Part shown: piece after piece, positions 42,846 through 51,267 of the stretch | How the letters are laid out: each line of letters begins with the position of its first letter | Numbering within the stretch: position 1 is the first letter of the stretch | NCBI RefSeq assembly: GCF_013030945.1 | Contig: NZ_JABBXF010000047.1 | Location: 1-64,000 of the forward strand | Direction: 5' to 3' | DNA: 64,000 nucleotides | DNA from: Streptomyces morookaense | GTDB taxonomy: Bacteria > Actinomycetota > Actinomycetes > Streptomycetales > Streptomycetaceae | Program-made: the position numbers and the translations under genes | Notes under the pieces: model-generated | What the model saw: the letters and a program-made list of their open reading frames with translations, nothing else | What the model was told of the DNA's origin: nothing | The model's database searches: none

Positions 42846-44021
42846 ATGATCCGCTTCGAGCACGTGACCAAACGCTTCGCCGACGGCACGACCGCCGTGG
42901 ACGACTTGTCCTTCGAGGTGGCGGAGGGCGAGCTCGTCACGCTCGTCGGGCCGTCGGGGTGCGGCAAGACCACCACGATGAAGATGGTCAACCGGCTGAT
43001 CGAGCCCACCAGCGGCCGCATCCTGGTGAACGGCGAGGACATCGCGGCCGTCGACCCCGTCGAGCTGCGCCGCCGCATCGGCTACGTCATCCAGCAGGTG
43101 GGCCTCTTCCCGCACAAGACGGTGCTGGAGAACACGGCCACCGTGCCGCATCTGCTGGGCTGGCAGCGCAGGAAGGCCCGCGACCGCGCGGCGGAGCTGC
43201 TCGACCTGGTCGGCCTCGACCCGGCCGTCTACGGCGACCGCTATCCCGACCAGCTCTCCGGCGGCCAGCGCCAGCGCGTCGGAGTGGCCCGGGCCCTGGC
43301 GGCGGACCCGCCCGTCCTCCTGATGGACGAGCCCTTCGGCGCCGTCGACCCCGTGGTGCGCGAACGGCTGCAGAACGAATTCCTGCGGCTGCAGTCGCAG
43401 GTGCGCAAGACGGTGCTCTTCGTCACCCACGACATCGAGGAGGCCGTCCGGCTGGGCGACCGCATCGCGGTGTACGGGAACGGGCGCATCGAACAGTTCG
43501 ACGCACCGGCCGCGGTGCTGGGCACGCCGGCCACGCCGTACGTGGCCGACTTCGTCGGCGCGGACCGCGGGCTCAAGCGGCTCTCCGTCACCGTGATCGA
43601 GCCGGGCGACCTGGAGCAGCCGCCCGTGGTGCACCTGGACGACCGGCTCCCCGAGGCCGCGGAACGGCTCGCGCGCGAGGGCGCGCGGTGGGCGGTGGTC
43701 CTGGACGACGCGGACCACCTGCACGGATGGGTGGACGCGGCGGCGCTGCGCGCCGGGAGCGCCGGGGGCGGGGCGGTGCGGGACCATGCGCGGCGCATGG
43801 ACGCGTGGCTGCCGGTGGGGGCCTCGCTCAAGCAGGCGTTCAGCACGATGCTGCAGCACGACGCCGGGTGGATCGCCGTGCTGGGCGGGGACGCCGACGA
43901 TCACTTCCTGGGGGTGCTCACGCCGGCCGGGCTGCACGAGGCGCTGCGGCGGTCGATCGGGGCCGATGCGGTGGGCGCTGCGCGCAGCGAGGTGGAGGTT
44001 GCCACCGTTTCGGGGTCGTAG
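42846..44021 (+). CDS. Glycine-betaine-type ABC transporter ATP-binding protein with C-terminal CBS-like domain
   Basis: The 391-residue protein has Walker A GPSGCGKTT at 35-43, the signature LSGGQRQRVG near 137, Walker B LLMDEPFGAVDP near 158 and the switch HD in THDIEEAV. Residues 250-375 resemble a pair of CBS modules (LEQPPVVHLDDRLPEAAERLAREGARWAVVLDDADHLHGWVD... ASLKQAFSTMLQHDAGWIAVLG), which in OpuA sense ionic strength. Divergent from the permease operon. The ATG has no SD; a CACAAT box within a dyad lies just upstream. Confidence 0.95.
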   Translation: MIRFEHVTKRFADGTTAVDDLSFEVAEGELVTLVGPSGCGKTTTMKMVNRLIEPTSGRILVNGEDIAAVDPVELRRRIGYVIQQVGLFPHKTVLENTATVPHLLGWQRRKARDRAAELLDLVGLDPAVYGDRYPDQLSGGQRQRVGVARALAADPPVLLMDEPFGAVDPVVRERLQNEFLRLQSQVRKTVLFVTHDIEEAVRLGDRIAVYGNGRIEQFDAPAAVLGTPATPYVADFVGADRGLKRLSVTVIEPGDLEQPPVVHLDDRLPEAAERLAREGARWAVVLDDADHLHGWVDAAALRAGSAGGGAVRDHARRMDAWLPVGASLKQAFSTMLQHDAGWIAVLGGDADDHFLGVLTPAGLHEALRRSIGADAVGAARSEVEVATVSGS

Positions 44022-44047
44022 GTTCGTCGGCCGGGTGCGGGCCGGCT

Positions 44048-44088
44048 GTGGCTGATCGCGCAGTTCCCCGCGCCCCTTTCAGGGGCGC
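44048..44088. repeat. Dispersed intergenic repeat, copy 2
   Basis: It carries GTGGCTGATCGCGCAGTTCC followed by CCGCGC and a CCCCTTTCAGGGG hairpin, in the opposite orientation to copy 1. The first 26 bases are identical to 58871-58896. It ends 2 bp before the stop of the DUF3180 gene and may act as its terminator. Confidence 0.75.
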
Positions 44089-44089
44089 G

Positions 44090-44581
44090 CTACGCCTGGG
44101 TCGCGCCCCCGTTGCCGCCTTCGTCCTCGTCCTCCGGGAGTTTGCAGACACGTTCCATGAAGAACGCCGCCGCTATCACGCACGCGCCCGCCAGGACCGA
44201 GGCTCCGGCGTAGATCGCCTGGTCGCGGCGGGCCGGGGCCTGGACGCCGTCGATGAGGAGGAAGGCGCCCACACCGCCGTACATGCCGGCCACCAGGGCC
44301 GCGACCAGGGCGCTCGCCTGGCCGAAGACGACCGCGCGGGCGGCCACCAGCGGGTCGACGCCCTTGGCGCCGGGGCGCCGCTCGCGCTGCGCCCGCAACC
44401 GGGCGCGCAGCGAGAGGGCCGTCGCCGCGAGGGTCACGGCGATGACCGCGAGGACGATCGGGGCCGCCACCGGCACGCTCGGCAGCGTGCCGAAGGCGTC
44501 CCACAGCCGGGCGCCGCCCCAGGAGACCACCCCGGCCACGACGAACAGGCCGGCCAGCACCCCGATCCGCAGCTGCTTCAC
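44090..44581 (-). CDS. DUF3180 membrane protein
   Basis: The 163-residue protein has four membrane helices in two pairs (about 8-25, 38-57, 90-110, 122-142) and an acidic tail (EDEDEGGNGG). This is the pattern of the actinobacterial DUF3180 family, which is regularly encoded just after folK, as here (62 bp downstream). No function is established. Its position suggests a link to folate genes, but it may only be co-transcribed. Confidence 0.85.
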   Translation of the reverse strand: MKQLRIGVLAGLFVVAGVVSWGGARLWDAFGTLPSVPVAAPIVLAVIAVTLAATALSLRARLRAQRERRPGAKGVDPLVAARAVVFGQASALVAALVAGMYGGVGAFLLIDGVQAPARRDQAIYAGASVLAGACVIAAAFFMERVCKLPEDEDEGGNGGATQA

Positions 44582-44643
44582 CTGTTCGTCGCCCCTCGTC
44601 GTCCTTCGTTCTCATGCATGGGATGAACCACCCCGCCCAACGG

Positions 44644-45237
44644 TCAGTCGGGCAGTCGGAGTTCCAGGTCGGCCCGCGGCTCGACGCCCTCGCGGCCGAG
44701 CGCGTCCAGCAGTTCGGCCACCCGGCCACGGCCCGGGACAACAGCTTCCGGATCCACGTCGTACCACGGCGCCAGCACGAAGGCACGTTCGTGCGCGCGC
44801 GGATGGGGCAGTGTCAGCCGGGGGTCGTCGGAGACGACGTCCTGGTAGGTGACGATGTCGACGTCGATCGTGCGCGGGCCCCAGCGCTCGTCGCGCACGC
44901 GCTCGAAGGCCTCCTCGATGGCGTGGCCGCGCTCCAGCAGGGAATCCGGCGGGAGCGTCGTCTTCACCAGGACGACCGCGTTGTAGTAGGACGGCTGCGA
45001 GCCCGGGGTCACGCCCCAGGGCTCCGTCTCGTAGACCGGGGACACCGCCTTCACCCGCAGGCCCGGGGTGTCCTCCAGGGCGTCCACCGCGCCCTGCAGG
45101 GTCTCCAGGCGGTTGCCCAGATTGCTGCCGAGGGAGATCACGGCCCACTTGGGGTTGCTCAACGTGACATCGGCGGCGTCCACCTGCTCCACCACGGAGG
45201 CGGGCACCGGCTGCACGGTCGGGTCGCTGCTGCTCAT
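44644..45237 (-). CDS. folK: 6-hydroxymethyl-7,8-dihydropterin pyrophosphokinase
   Basis: FolK transfers pyrophosphate from ATP to hydroxymethyl-dihydropterin, making the substrate of FolP. The 197 residues show AVISLGSNLGNRLETLQGAVDAL, YETEPWGV and the signature RWGPRTIDVDIVTY with the metal-binding DVD. There is an extra 28-residue N-terminal arm. The ATG overlaps the folB stop (ATGA), so the two are coupled. Confidence 0.96.
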   Translation of the reverse strand: MSSSDPTVQPVPASVVEQVDAADVTLSNPKWAVISLGSNLGNRLETLQGAVDALEDTPGLRVKAVSPVYETEPWGVTPGSQPSYYNAVVLVKTTLPPDSLLERGHAIEEAFERVRDERWGPRTIDVDIVTYQDVVSDDPRLTLPHPRAHERAFVLAPWYDVDPEAVVPGRGRVAELLDALGREGVEPRADLELRLPD

Positions 45238-45593
45238 ACTCGGCTCCGGGTGATCGTGACCGTCACATCGTCGAAGGGCACGGTGATCGGGGCATCGGGC
45301 TTGTGCACGACGACCTCCACCTCCCGCACCGGTTCGTGCTTGAGGCACTGCTGGGCGATCCGCTCGGCGAGCGTCTCGATGAGGTCGACCGGCTCTCCCT
45401 CGACGATCGCGGCGACCTCCTCCGCCACGATGCCGTAGTGGACCGTCTTCGTGAGGTCGTCGGAGGCCGCGGCGGGCCGGGTGTCCAGGCTCAGCACCAG
45501 GTCCACGATGAAGGTCTGGCCCTCCTCGCGTTCACGGGGGAAGACCCCGTGGTGGCCGCGAGCCTTCAAGCCGCGCAGCGCGACACGATCCAC
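45234..45593 (-). CDS. folB: Dihydroneopterin aldolase
   Basis: FolB splits dihydroneopterin to 6-hydroxymethyl-dihydropterin and glycolaldehyde. The 119-residue T-fold protein shows VALRGLKARGHHGVFPREREEGQTFIVDLVL and DLIETLAERIAQQCL, with the glutamate and lysine (VVVHKP) of the active site. I chose GTG at 45593 since CAGGAG lies eight bases before it; the frame upstream is not FolB-like. Overlaps folK by 4 bp. Confidence 0.95.
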   Translation of the reverse strand: MDRVALRGLKARGHHGVFPREREEGQTFIVDLVLSLDTRPAAASDDLTKTVHYGIVAEEVAAIVEGEPVDLIETLAERIAQQCLKHEPVREVEVVVHKPDAPITVPFDDVTVTITRSRV

Positions 45594-45875
45594 ACGAATC
45601 ACTCCTGCTGGTCGTCGGGACGGGGTGCGTCCCATCCCCTCGGGCCGGGTCGCCCACTTCGAATCTACCTGCGAGCACCGACAGCGCTCGCCCACGGGGG
45701 CTATGGACAAGGAGTGCGCGCGGTGCTAGCCGACTCCCGCCGCGCTTACCCGGAGGCCCCGTGATCCACCCTTACCCGGCCCCCATACAGCTCGAACGAG
45801 TGATCACATATCCCTCACACTGACGCCCCGAACATGCCTCGAACATGCCCCGGACGCCCCCCGGGCCGTTCCGCG

Positions 45876-46355
45876 TCAGGCTGCCGACGGCCCCGGGCCC
45901 TCGCCCTCCTCCGGCTCCTCCTCGTCCTCGCTCGCCAGGACCGGCGAGCCGTGGTGGGACCAGATCCGCCACCCGTCGCCGCTGCGCCGGAACACATTGG
46001 TCGCCACGACCAGCTGGCCCACCAACGGCCCCAGCTCGCCCTCCGACTCGGCCGGGCCGCCGCTGAGGATGTTCTCGGTGCACGTCACCAGCGCCGTGTC
46101 GCCGGCCACCGCCACCTCGACATCCGTCAGGAAGAACTGGATGTACTCGGTGCTCGCCATGATCAGCGCGAAAGACCGGAGCACCTCGCTTCGTCCGCGC
46201 AGCACCGGCCAGCCCGGGTGCACGCACGACACCTCGACATCCGGGTCGTCCAGCCACATCCGGTCCATGGCCGTCGTGTCGCCGCGCTCCACCGCCTCGT
46301 AGAGCGCGGTGTTGGCCCGCTCGACCTGCTCGCTGTCCGTCGGGACCGAGGTCAC
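45876..46355 (-). CDS. NTF2-like (SnoaL/nuclear transport factor 2) protein inside the folate operon
   Basis: The 159-residue protein has the NTF2 cone fold: VERANTALYEAVERGDTTAMDRMWLDDPDVEVSCVHPGWPVLRGRSEVLRSFALIM, ALVTCTENIL and NVFRRSGDGWRIWSHHGSPV, then an acidic tail. Its GTG overlaps the folP stop (GTGA), so it is translationally coupled to folP and is followed by folB and folK after about 280 bp. The fold serves enzymes or ligand binding; no catalytic residue can be assigned. A role in pterin chemistry is only inferred from position. Confidence 0.88.
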   Translation of the reverse strand: MTSVPTDSEQVERANTALYEAVERGDTTAMDRMWLDDPDVEVSCVHPGWPVLRGRSEVLRSFALIMASTEYIQFFLTDVEVAVAGDTALVTCTENILSGGPAESEGELGPLVGQLVVATNVFRRSGDGWRIWSHHGSPVLASEDEEEPEEGEGPGPSAA

Positions 46356-47215
46356 GCGGCTCCCTCCACGGCCCGTACCACCCGCACGGCGTCCGCGCTG
46401 GCCCCGGCCTCGTGCACCCGGACCGCCCAGGCGCCCTCGCGGGCCGCGAGGGCCGAGACCGCGGCGGTCGCGGCGTCCCGCTCCCGGGCGGGCGGCGGAT
46501 CGCCCGTCTCCCCGGCCAGCACCCGGCCCAGGAAGCGCTTGCGGGACGCGGCCACCAGCATCGGCAGGCCCAGCTCCGCGCGGAGCCGGCCCAGGTGGGC
46601 GACGAGCGCCAGGTCGTGCTCGGCGTTCTTGGCGAAGCCCAGCCCGGGGTCCACCACGATCCGGTCCGGCTCGATGCCGCCCGCGACCACCGCGTCCACC
46701 CGCTGCCGCAGCTCGGCGAGCACCTCGCCGACCACGTCCCCGTAGACCGCCCGGCAGTTCATGTCCTCGCTGAAGCCCCGCCAGTGCATCACCACGAAGG
46801 GCACCCCGGCCGTCGCCACCACCGGCACCATCGCCGGGTCGGCGAGCCCGCCGCTCACGTCGTTGACCAGCACCGCACCGGCCTCGACCGCCGCCTCCGC
46901 GACGCTCGCGCGCATGGTGTCCACCGACACCACCACGCCCTCCCCGGCCAGCTCGCGGACCACCGGGACCACCCGGCGCAGCTCCTCCGCCTCGTCGACC
47001 CGCACCGCGCCCGGCCGGGTCGACTCGCCGCCCACGTCCACCAGATCGGCGCCGCCCGCCACCAGGTCGAAGCCGCGCTTGACGGCCGCCGCCGGGTCGA
47101 ACCAGCGCCCGCCGTCCGAGAACGAGTCGGGCGTGACGTTGACCACGCCCATCACCGCACAACGGTCCCACTCGGGCAGTCCGACCGGCCTGCTGCGGCC
47201 GTGCAACGTACTCAT
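46352..47215 (-). CDS. folP: Dihydropteroate synthase
   Basis: FolP joins p-aminobenzoate to hydroxymethyl-dihydropterin pyrophosphate and is the target of sulfonamides. The 287-residue TIM barrel has MGVVNVTPDSFSDGG, VDVGGESTRPGA, SVDTMRASVAEAAVEAGAVLVNDVSGG, DPGLGFAKNAEHDL and SRKRFLG. A TAGGCT box lies six bases before the ATG, so the mRNA is probably leaderless and this is the start of the folP-NTF2-folB-folK unit. folE is 3.3 kb away on the same strand. Confidence 0.96.
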   Translation of the reverse strand: MSTLHGRSRPVGLPEWDRCAVMGVVNVTPDSFSDGGRWFDPAAAVKRGFDLVAGGADLVDVGGESTRPGAVRVDEAEELRRVVPVVRELAGEGVVVSVDTMRASVAEAAVEAGAVLVNDVSGGLADPAMVPVVATAGVPFVVMHWRGFSEDMNCRAVYGDVVGEVLAELRQRVDAVVAGGIEPDRIVVDPGLGFAKNAEHDLALVAHLGRLRAELGLPMLVAASRKRFLGRVLAGETGDPPPARERDAATAAVSALAAREGAWAVRVHEAGASADAVRVVRAVEGAA

Positions 47216-47221
47216 GCACCC

Positions 47222-47227
47222 AGCCTA
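47222..47227 (-). promoter_or_regulatory. Candidate leaderless -10 box of folP (TAGGCT)
   Basis: TAGGCT lies six bases before the folP ATG on the minus strand. It is the likely promoter of the folate sub-operon. Confidence 0.5.
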
Positions 47228-47331
47228 GGGCGTGCCCGGCGGGTCGGTACGGGCCCGGGCCGGACATGCGGAGAGGGCGCCTCCCCCGCTGCCGGGGAAG
47301 GCGCCCTCGTCCTGCGTCGTGCGCACGGCCG

Positions 47332-49182
47332 TCACGCCGCGCGGGTGACCTCCGCCGGGTCGCCGACGTGCGTCTCCAGACCGGACGGCTTCGGCGCGGC
47401 CGGGCGGCGGCGCAGCAGCCTCGGCAGCTCCAGGAAGCCCTCGGCCTGCATCATCGCGAAGCCGATGCGGGGCAGGTCGCGGCTGTTGGGGAAGACGATG
47501 AAGCGCGGCTCCCAGCGGGGGCGGAACTTCTCGTTGAACTTGTACAGCGACTCGATCTGGAACCAGCGCGAGAGGAACAGCAGCACCGCGCGCTGGATGC
47601 GCACGACCGGGCCGGCGCCCAGCTTGCCGCCGCGCTCCAGAGCGGAGCGGAAGAACGCGAAGTTCAGCGACATGCGCTTGATGCCCAGCTCGGGCGCGGC
47701 CTGCAGGAACGCCACGATCAGCAGCTCGTTCATGCCCGGGTCCGCGCTGCGGTCACGGCGCATGAGCTCCAGCGAGGAGCCGTCCTTGCCCCACGGCACG
47801 TAGTGCTGCATGGCCTTGAGGTCGCCGAAGGGGGCCTCCTCGCCCTCCTCCGGGTCCCGGTGGGCGGTGGCGATGATGGCGTCCAGGTCCTTCGGGTCAC
47901 CGATCCGGCCCAGCGCCATGGAGAAGCCGCGCTCCTCCTCGGTGTCGCGCCAGGCGTTGGCGGCCTTCTGGACGGTCTCCAGCTCCTCGGCGGAGAGATC
48001 GCCGACGCGGCGCACCTTGGTGGTGTAGCCGTTGCGCTCGATGCGCTTGACCATCTGGCGGACGTTGCGCATGGAGCGGCCGCTCAGGCTGAAGTCGGCC
48101 ACGTCGACGATGGCCTCGTCGCCCATCTCCAGGGCGTCCAGGCCGGTCTCGCGGGTCCAGACCTCGCCGCCGGTCTCGCTGCAGCCGTTGACGGCCGGGG
48201 TCCAGGAGTGCTTCTTGGCCAGCTCCATGAACTGCTCGATCGCGCCGGGCCAGGCCTCGACGTCGCCGATGGGGTCGCCGCTGGCGAGCATCACACCGGA
48301 GACGACGCGGTAGGAGACGGCGGCCTTGCCGCTCGGGGAGAAGACGACGCTCTTGTCACGGCGCAGCGCGAAGTGGCCGAGCGAGTCGCGGGCGCCGTGC
48401 TTGTCCAGCAGCTCGCGCAGCTTGTCCTCGTCGGCGTCGGTCAGCACGGCCGCCGGGTACTCGGGACGGAAGGCCAGGTAGGCGGTGGTGGCGACGGTCA
48501 CCAGGCCGAGGGCGCCGAGGGAGTAGCCGACGGTGTAGTCGACGTGGTCGGTGTAGCGGATCGAGCCCTCGAAGCCGAAGAGACCCCAGACGACGTGCTC
48601 GATCTGCTCCAGAACCGAGGGGTCGCCGACCATCTGGTCCGGGTGCGCGCCGACGATGATCCAGCCGAGGACGAAGCTGACGCCGCCCATGAGGATCAGG
48701 TTGGCCACCCACTTCCAGCGGCTGCGCGGGTCCGGCAGCGCTGCGAAGGACTTCTTGTGGCGCAGCAGGTAGATGAACAGCAGAATGGAGAGGACGGCGC
48801 CCGGACGGTTGTGGCGGTAGATCAGCTGTGCGGCCGCACCCAGCGGCAGCAGCAGTACGGCCGCCTGCCAGGCACGCTTCTTGGCGCGCTTGAGGCCGTG
48901 GGCGAGCATCAACAGCAGAATGCCCACGATGATCGAGCCGGCCGCGGCCAGCTGGGTCACCGTGCCGGGCAGCACCTCGGCAAAGGTGTGCGCCCTGCTC
49001 AGACGGAAACGCGGGACGACGCCGGACGCGATGTTCAGCAGGCCGACGAGTGCCGCGACGGTGCCCACGACGGCGGGCACCTTCTCCGGCCTAGGCCCCT
49101 TGGCGATACGCGCAAGCCCCGACAGCCACTTGGGTCCCTGAGGAACCTCGTCGGACTTTTTGCCATCTACCCTGACAGACAT
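47332..49182 (-). CDS. MprF-like aminoacyl-phosphatidylglycerol synthase (DUF2156, six membrane helices)
   Basis: The 616-residue protein has six membrane helices in residues 35-255 and a large cytoplasmic C-terminal domain of the lysylphosphatidylglycerol synthase type: DSLGHFALRRDKSVVFSPSGKAAVSYRVVSGVMLASGDPIGD, GDEAIVDVADFSLSGRSMRNVRQMVKR, ERGFSMALGRIGDP and ELGIKRMSLNFAFFRS. Such enzymes move an amino acid from tRNA to a membrane lipid, lowering negative charge and raising resistance to cationic peptides. It has fewer helices than MprF, so flippase function is unlikely. It is divergent from a membrane esterase gene. Amino acid and lipid are not predictable. Confidence 0.88.
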   Translation of the reverse strand: MSVRVDGKKSDEVPQGPKWLSGLARIAKGPRPEKVPAVVGTVAALVGLLNIASGVVPRFRLSRAHTFAEVLPGTVTQLAAAGSIIVGILLLMLAHGLKRAKKRAWQAAVLLLPLGAAAQLIYRHNRPGAVLSILLFIYLLRHKKSFAALPDPRSRWKWVANLILMGGVSFVLGWIIVGAHPDQMVGDPSVLEQIEHVVWGLFGFEGSIRYTDHVDYTVGYSLGALGLVTVATTAYLAFRPEYPAAVLTDADEDKLRELLDKHGARDSLGHFALRRDKSVVFSPSGKAAVSYRVVSGVMLASGDPIGDVEAWPGAIEQFMELAKKHSWTPAVNGCSETGGEVWTRETGLDALEMGDEAIVDVADFSLSGRSMRNVRQMVKRIERNGYTTKVRRVGDLSAEELETVQKAANAWRDTEEERGFSMALGRIGDPKDLDAIIATAHRDPEEGEEAPFGDLKAMQHYVPWGKDGSSLELMRRDRSADPGMNELLIVAFLQAAPELGIKRMSLNFAFFRSALERGGKLGAGPVVRIQRAVLLFLSRWFQIESLYKFNEKFRPRWEPRFIVFPNSRDLPRIGFAMMQAEGFLELPRLLRRRPAAPKPSGLETHVGDPAEVTRAA

Positions 49183-49315
49183 CTCTTCCCGTCGTCCATG
49201 TCGAGTGGGCCTGCGCCATGTGGAGGCTGTGCCCGGACAATGTGCGCCCTGTAGGACGACGGTTTCGGGGCTGAGGTTCCGCCGGGGGCCAAGCCCGGAA
49301 AGAAGTAACCATTCC

Positions 49316-49335
49316 GCGACCCGGGACCGGGTCGC
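49316..49335. promoter_or_regulatory. Perfect dyad upstream of the esterase gene
   Basis: GCGACCCG-GGAC-CGGGTCGC, 8-bp arms with a 4-base loop, lies 27 bases before the esterase ATG in the 180-bp gap of a divergent gene pair. It could be an operator or leader hairpin. A short tandem CGGCAGAAA repeat follows it. Confidence 0.4.
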
Positions 49336-49362
49336 TCGGCAGAAAACGGCAGAAAGCACCTC

Positions 49363-50472
49363 ATGGGTCTCACCAGCATGGCGGTTCTGCTGCTCGCCAT
49401 CGTGGCAGCAGTACTGCTCTTCGCTCTGACCATCTGGCTCTGGCCCCGCCTGGGCCGGAAGAGCGTCGGAGGCGTCCTGGGCCGGGTCGGCATGTTGCTC
49501 GCCACCCAGCTGACCATGTTCGCCGCCATCGGGCTGTGGGCGAACCAGTCGTTCGGCTTCTTCGCCTCCTGGGCCGACCTCTTCGGCCTGGAGAAGGGCG
49601 AGGGCGTGGTCGTGGACCACAGCGCCGGCCATACGCCGGTCCAGGTCGTCGGCGTCGCGCAGATCAAGGGCCACGGCACCGTGCCGCGCATCGCGGGCAA
49701 GGTCGAGAAGGTCAACATCCGCGGCACCGAGTCCAAGATCAGCAGCCCGGCCTATGTCTACCTGCCGCCGGAGTACTTCCAGCCCCAGTACGCGCACCGG
49801 ACCTTTCCCGCCTCGGTCGTGCTGACCGGCTTCCCGGGCACCGCGGAGGCGCTCTACAAGGGCCTGCACTACCCGCAGACCGCGCAGAAGCTGGCCAAAG
49901 AGAAGAAGATGCAGCCCACCATCCTGGTGATGATGCGGCCGACCGTCGCCCCGCCCCGGGACACGGAGTGCATCGACATACCCAACGGCCCCCAGACCGA
50001 GACCTTCTTCACCAAGGACCTGCGCAAGGCGCTGGCCCAGCAGTACCGGATCGGCGACAAGGCCGCCAACTGGGGCATGATCGGCGACTCGACCGGCGGC
50101 TACTGCGCGCTGAAGTTCGCCATGCGCCACCCCGACTCCTACGGTGCCGCGGCCGCGCTGTCCGGCTACTACAAGGCCCTCCAGGACCCGACCACCGGTG
50201 ACCTCTTCGGCGGCAGCAAGAAGCTGGAGAAGGAGAACGACCTGTTCTGGCGGCTGAAGAACGAGCCGCTGCCGCCCGTCTCGCTGCTGGTGACCAGCAG
50301 CAAGCAGGGCGAGCACAACTACGAGGACACGATGAAGTTCATCAGCCTGGCGGCCAAGAAGCCGACCCGGGTCTCCTCGATGATCCTTCCCAGCGGCGGC
50401 CACAACTTCAACACGTGGCGCCGGGAAATTCCCGGGACGCTGCAGTGGATGGGCAGCCGGCTTTCCGCCTAG
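49363..50472 (+). CDS. Membrane-anchored alpha/beta-hydrolase (esterase D-like)
   Basis: The 369-residue protein has two membrane helices (about 4-28 and 42-62) and an external esterase domain: YLPPEYFQPQYAHRTFPASVVLTGFPGTAEALYKGL, nucleophile elbow GMIGDSTGGYCALKFA (Ser in GDSTGG) and catalytic His in PSGGHNFNTW. It is divergent from the aminoacyl-lipid synthase. In enterococci, Pseudomonas and Corynebacterium, hydrolases that remove amino acids from such lipids are encoded next to the synthase, so this is a candidate aminoacyl-lipid hydrolase. Mycolyltransferase-like esterases share the fold and are the alternative. Confidence 0.88.
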   Translation: MGLTSMAVLLLAIVAAVLLFALTIWLWPRLGRKSVGGVLGRVGMLLATQLTMFAAIGLWANQSFGFFASWADLFGLEKGEGVVVDHSAGHTPVQVVGVAQIKGHGTVPRIAGKVEKVNIRGTESKISSPAYVYLPPEYFQPQYAHRTFPASVVLTGFPGTAEALYKGLHYPQTAQKLAKEKKMQPTILVMMRPTVAPPRDTECIDIPNGPQTETFFTKDLRKALAQQYRIGDKAANWGMIGDSTGGYCALKFAMRHPDSYGAAAALSGYYKALQDPTTGDLFGGSKKLEKENDLFWRLKNEPLPPVSLLVTSSKQGEHNYEDTMKFISLAAKKPTRVSSMILPSGGHNFNTWRREIPGTLQWMGSRLSA

Positions 50473-50488
50473 CGGCGACCGCAGGTGC

Positions 50489-50508
50489 GGCGCCCCTCAC
50501 GGGGCGCC
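50489..50508. terminator. Terminator between convergent esterase and folE genes
   Basis: GGCGCCCC-TCAC-GGGGCGCC, perfect 8-bp stem, 4-base loop, located 4 bp before the folE stop and 17 bp after the esterase stop. Confidence 0.75.
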
Positions 50509-50511
50509 CCC

Positions 50512-51123
50512 TCAGCGGGCCGGCGACATGATGAGGCTCATCGCCTCGGCGCGCGTCGCGGGGTCGCGCAGCTGGCCCCGGACCGCCGACGTGAGCGTCT
50601 TGGCCCCGGGCTTCCGGATGCCCCGCATCGACATGCACATGTGCTCGCACTCGACCACGACGACGACACCGCGCGGTTCGAGGATCTCCATCAGCGAGTC
50701 GGCGATCTGCGTCGTCAGCCGCTCCTGCACCTGGGGCCGGCGGGCGTAGACGTCCACCAGCCTGGCCAGCTTCGACAGGCCCGTGATCTTGCCGCTCGAC
50801 GCCGGGATGTACCCGACGTGCGCCACTCCGTGGAACGGCACCAGGTGGTGCTCGCAGGTGCTGTAGACCTCGATGTCGCGGACCAGCACCAGCTCGTCGT
50901 GGCCCAGGTCGAAGGTCGTGGTCAGCACGTCCTGCGGCTCCTGCCACAGCCCGGCGAATATCTCCTTGTACGCGCGTGCCACCCGGGCCGGGGTCTCGCG
51001 CAGCCCCTCGCGGTCCGGATCCTCCCCGACCGCGATCAGCAGTTCTCGGACGGCGTTCTCGGCCCGCTTCTCGTCGAATCCGCCGACGGAGTGCTCGGCG
51101 TCCAGCGTCACCGGGTCGGTCAT
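50512..51123 (-). CDS. folE: GTP cyclohydrolase I
   Basis: FolE converts GTP to dihydroneopterin triphosphate, the first step of folate synthesis. The 203-residue protein has zinc ligands in STCEHHLVPFHG and CEHMCMSMRGI, plus LRETPARVARAYKEIFAGL and GYIPASSGKITGLSKLARLVDVYARRPQVQERLT. ATG with GAGG seven bases upstream. It follows ftsH with a 144-bp gap containing a strong hairpin, so its transcription may be partly independent. The other fol genes are 3.3-6 kb further along the same strand. Confidence 0.97.
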   Translation of the reverse strand: MTDPVTLDAEHSVGGFDEKRAENAVRELLIAVGEDPDREGLRETPARVARAYKEIFAGLWQEPQDVLTTTFDLGHDELVLVRDIEVYSTCEHHLVPFHGVAHVGYIPASSGKITGLSKLARLVDVYARRPQVQERLTTQIADSLMEILEPRGVVVVVECEHMCMSMRGIRKPGAKTLTSAVRGQLRDPATRAEAMSLIMSPAR

Positions 51124-51195
51124 GGAGTTGCCTCGTTCTCTCGGTTCTCTACTGCGCGACGACGTGTGCACGCGTGCGGATCGGGAGAAAAGCGC

Positions 51196-51237
51196 GATGC
51201 CGCGCCCCCAAGGCTAAAACCTGGGTGACGCGGCATC
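51196..51237 (-). terminator. Terminator-like hairpin between ftsH and folE
   Basis: GATGCCGCG pairs with CGCGGCATC, with an inner CCCA-AGG/CCTGGG stem. On the minus strand it is followed by GCGCTTTTCT. A G/C hairpin (CCGG/GGGGCC rich) also lies at 51242-51263 directly after the ftsH stop. It should reduce read-through into folE. Confidence 0.6.
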
Positions 51238-51267
51238 CATTCCGGGCCCCGGGGGGGGCCGGGCGGA

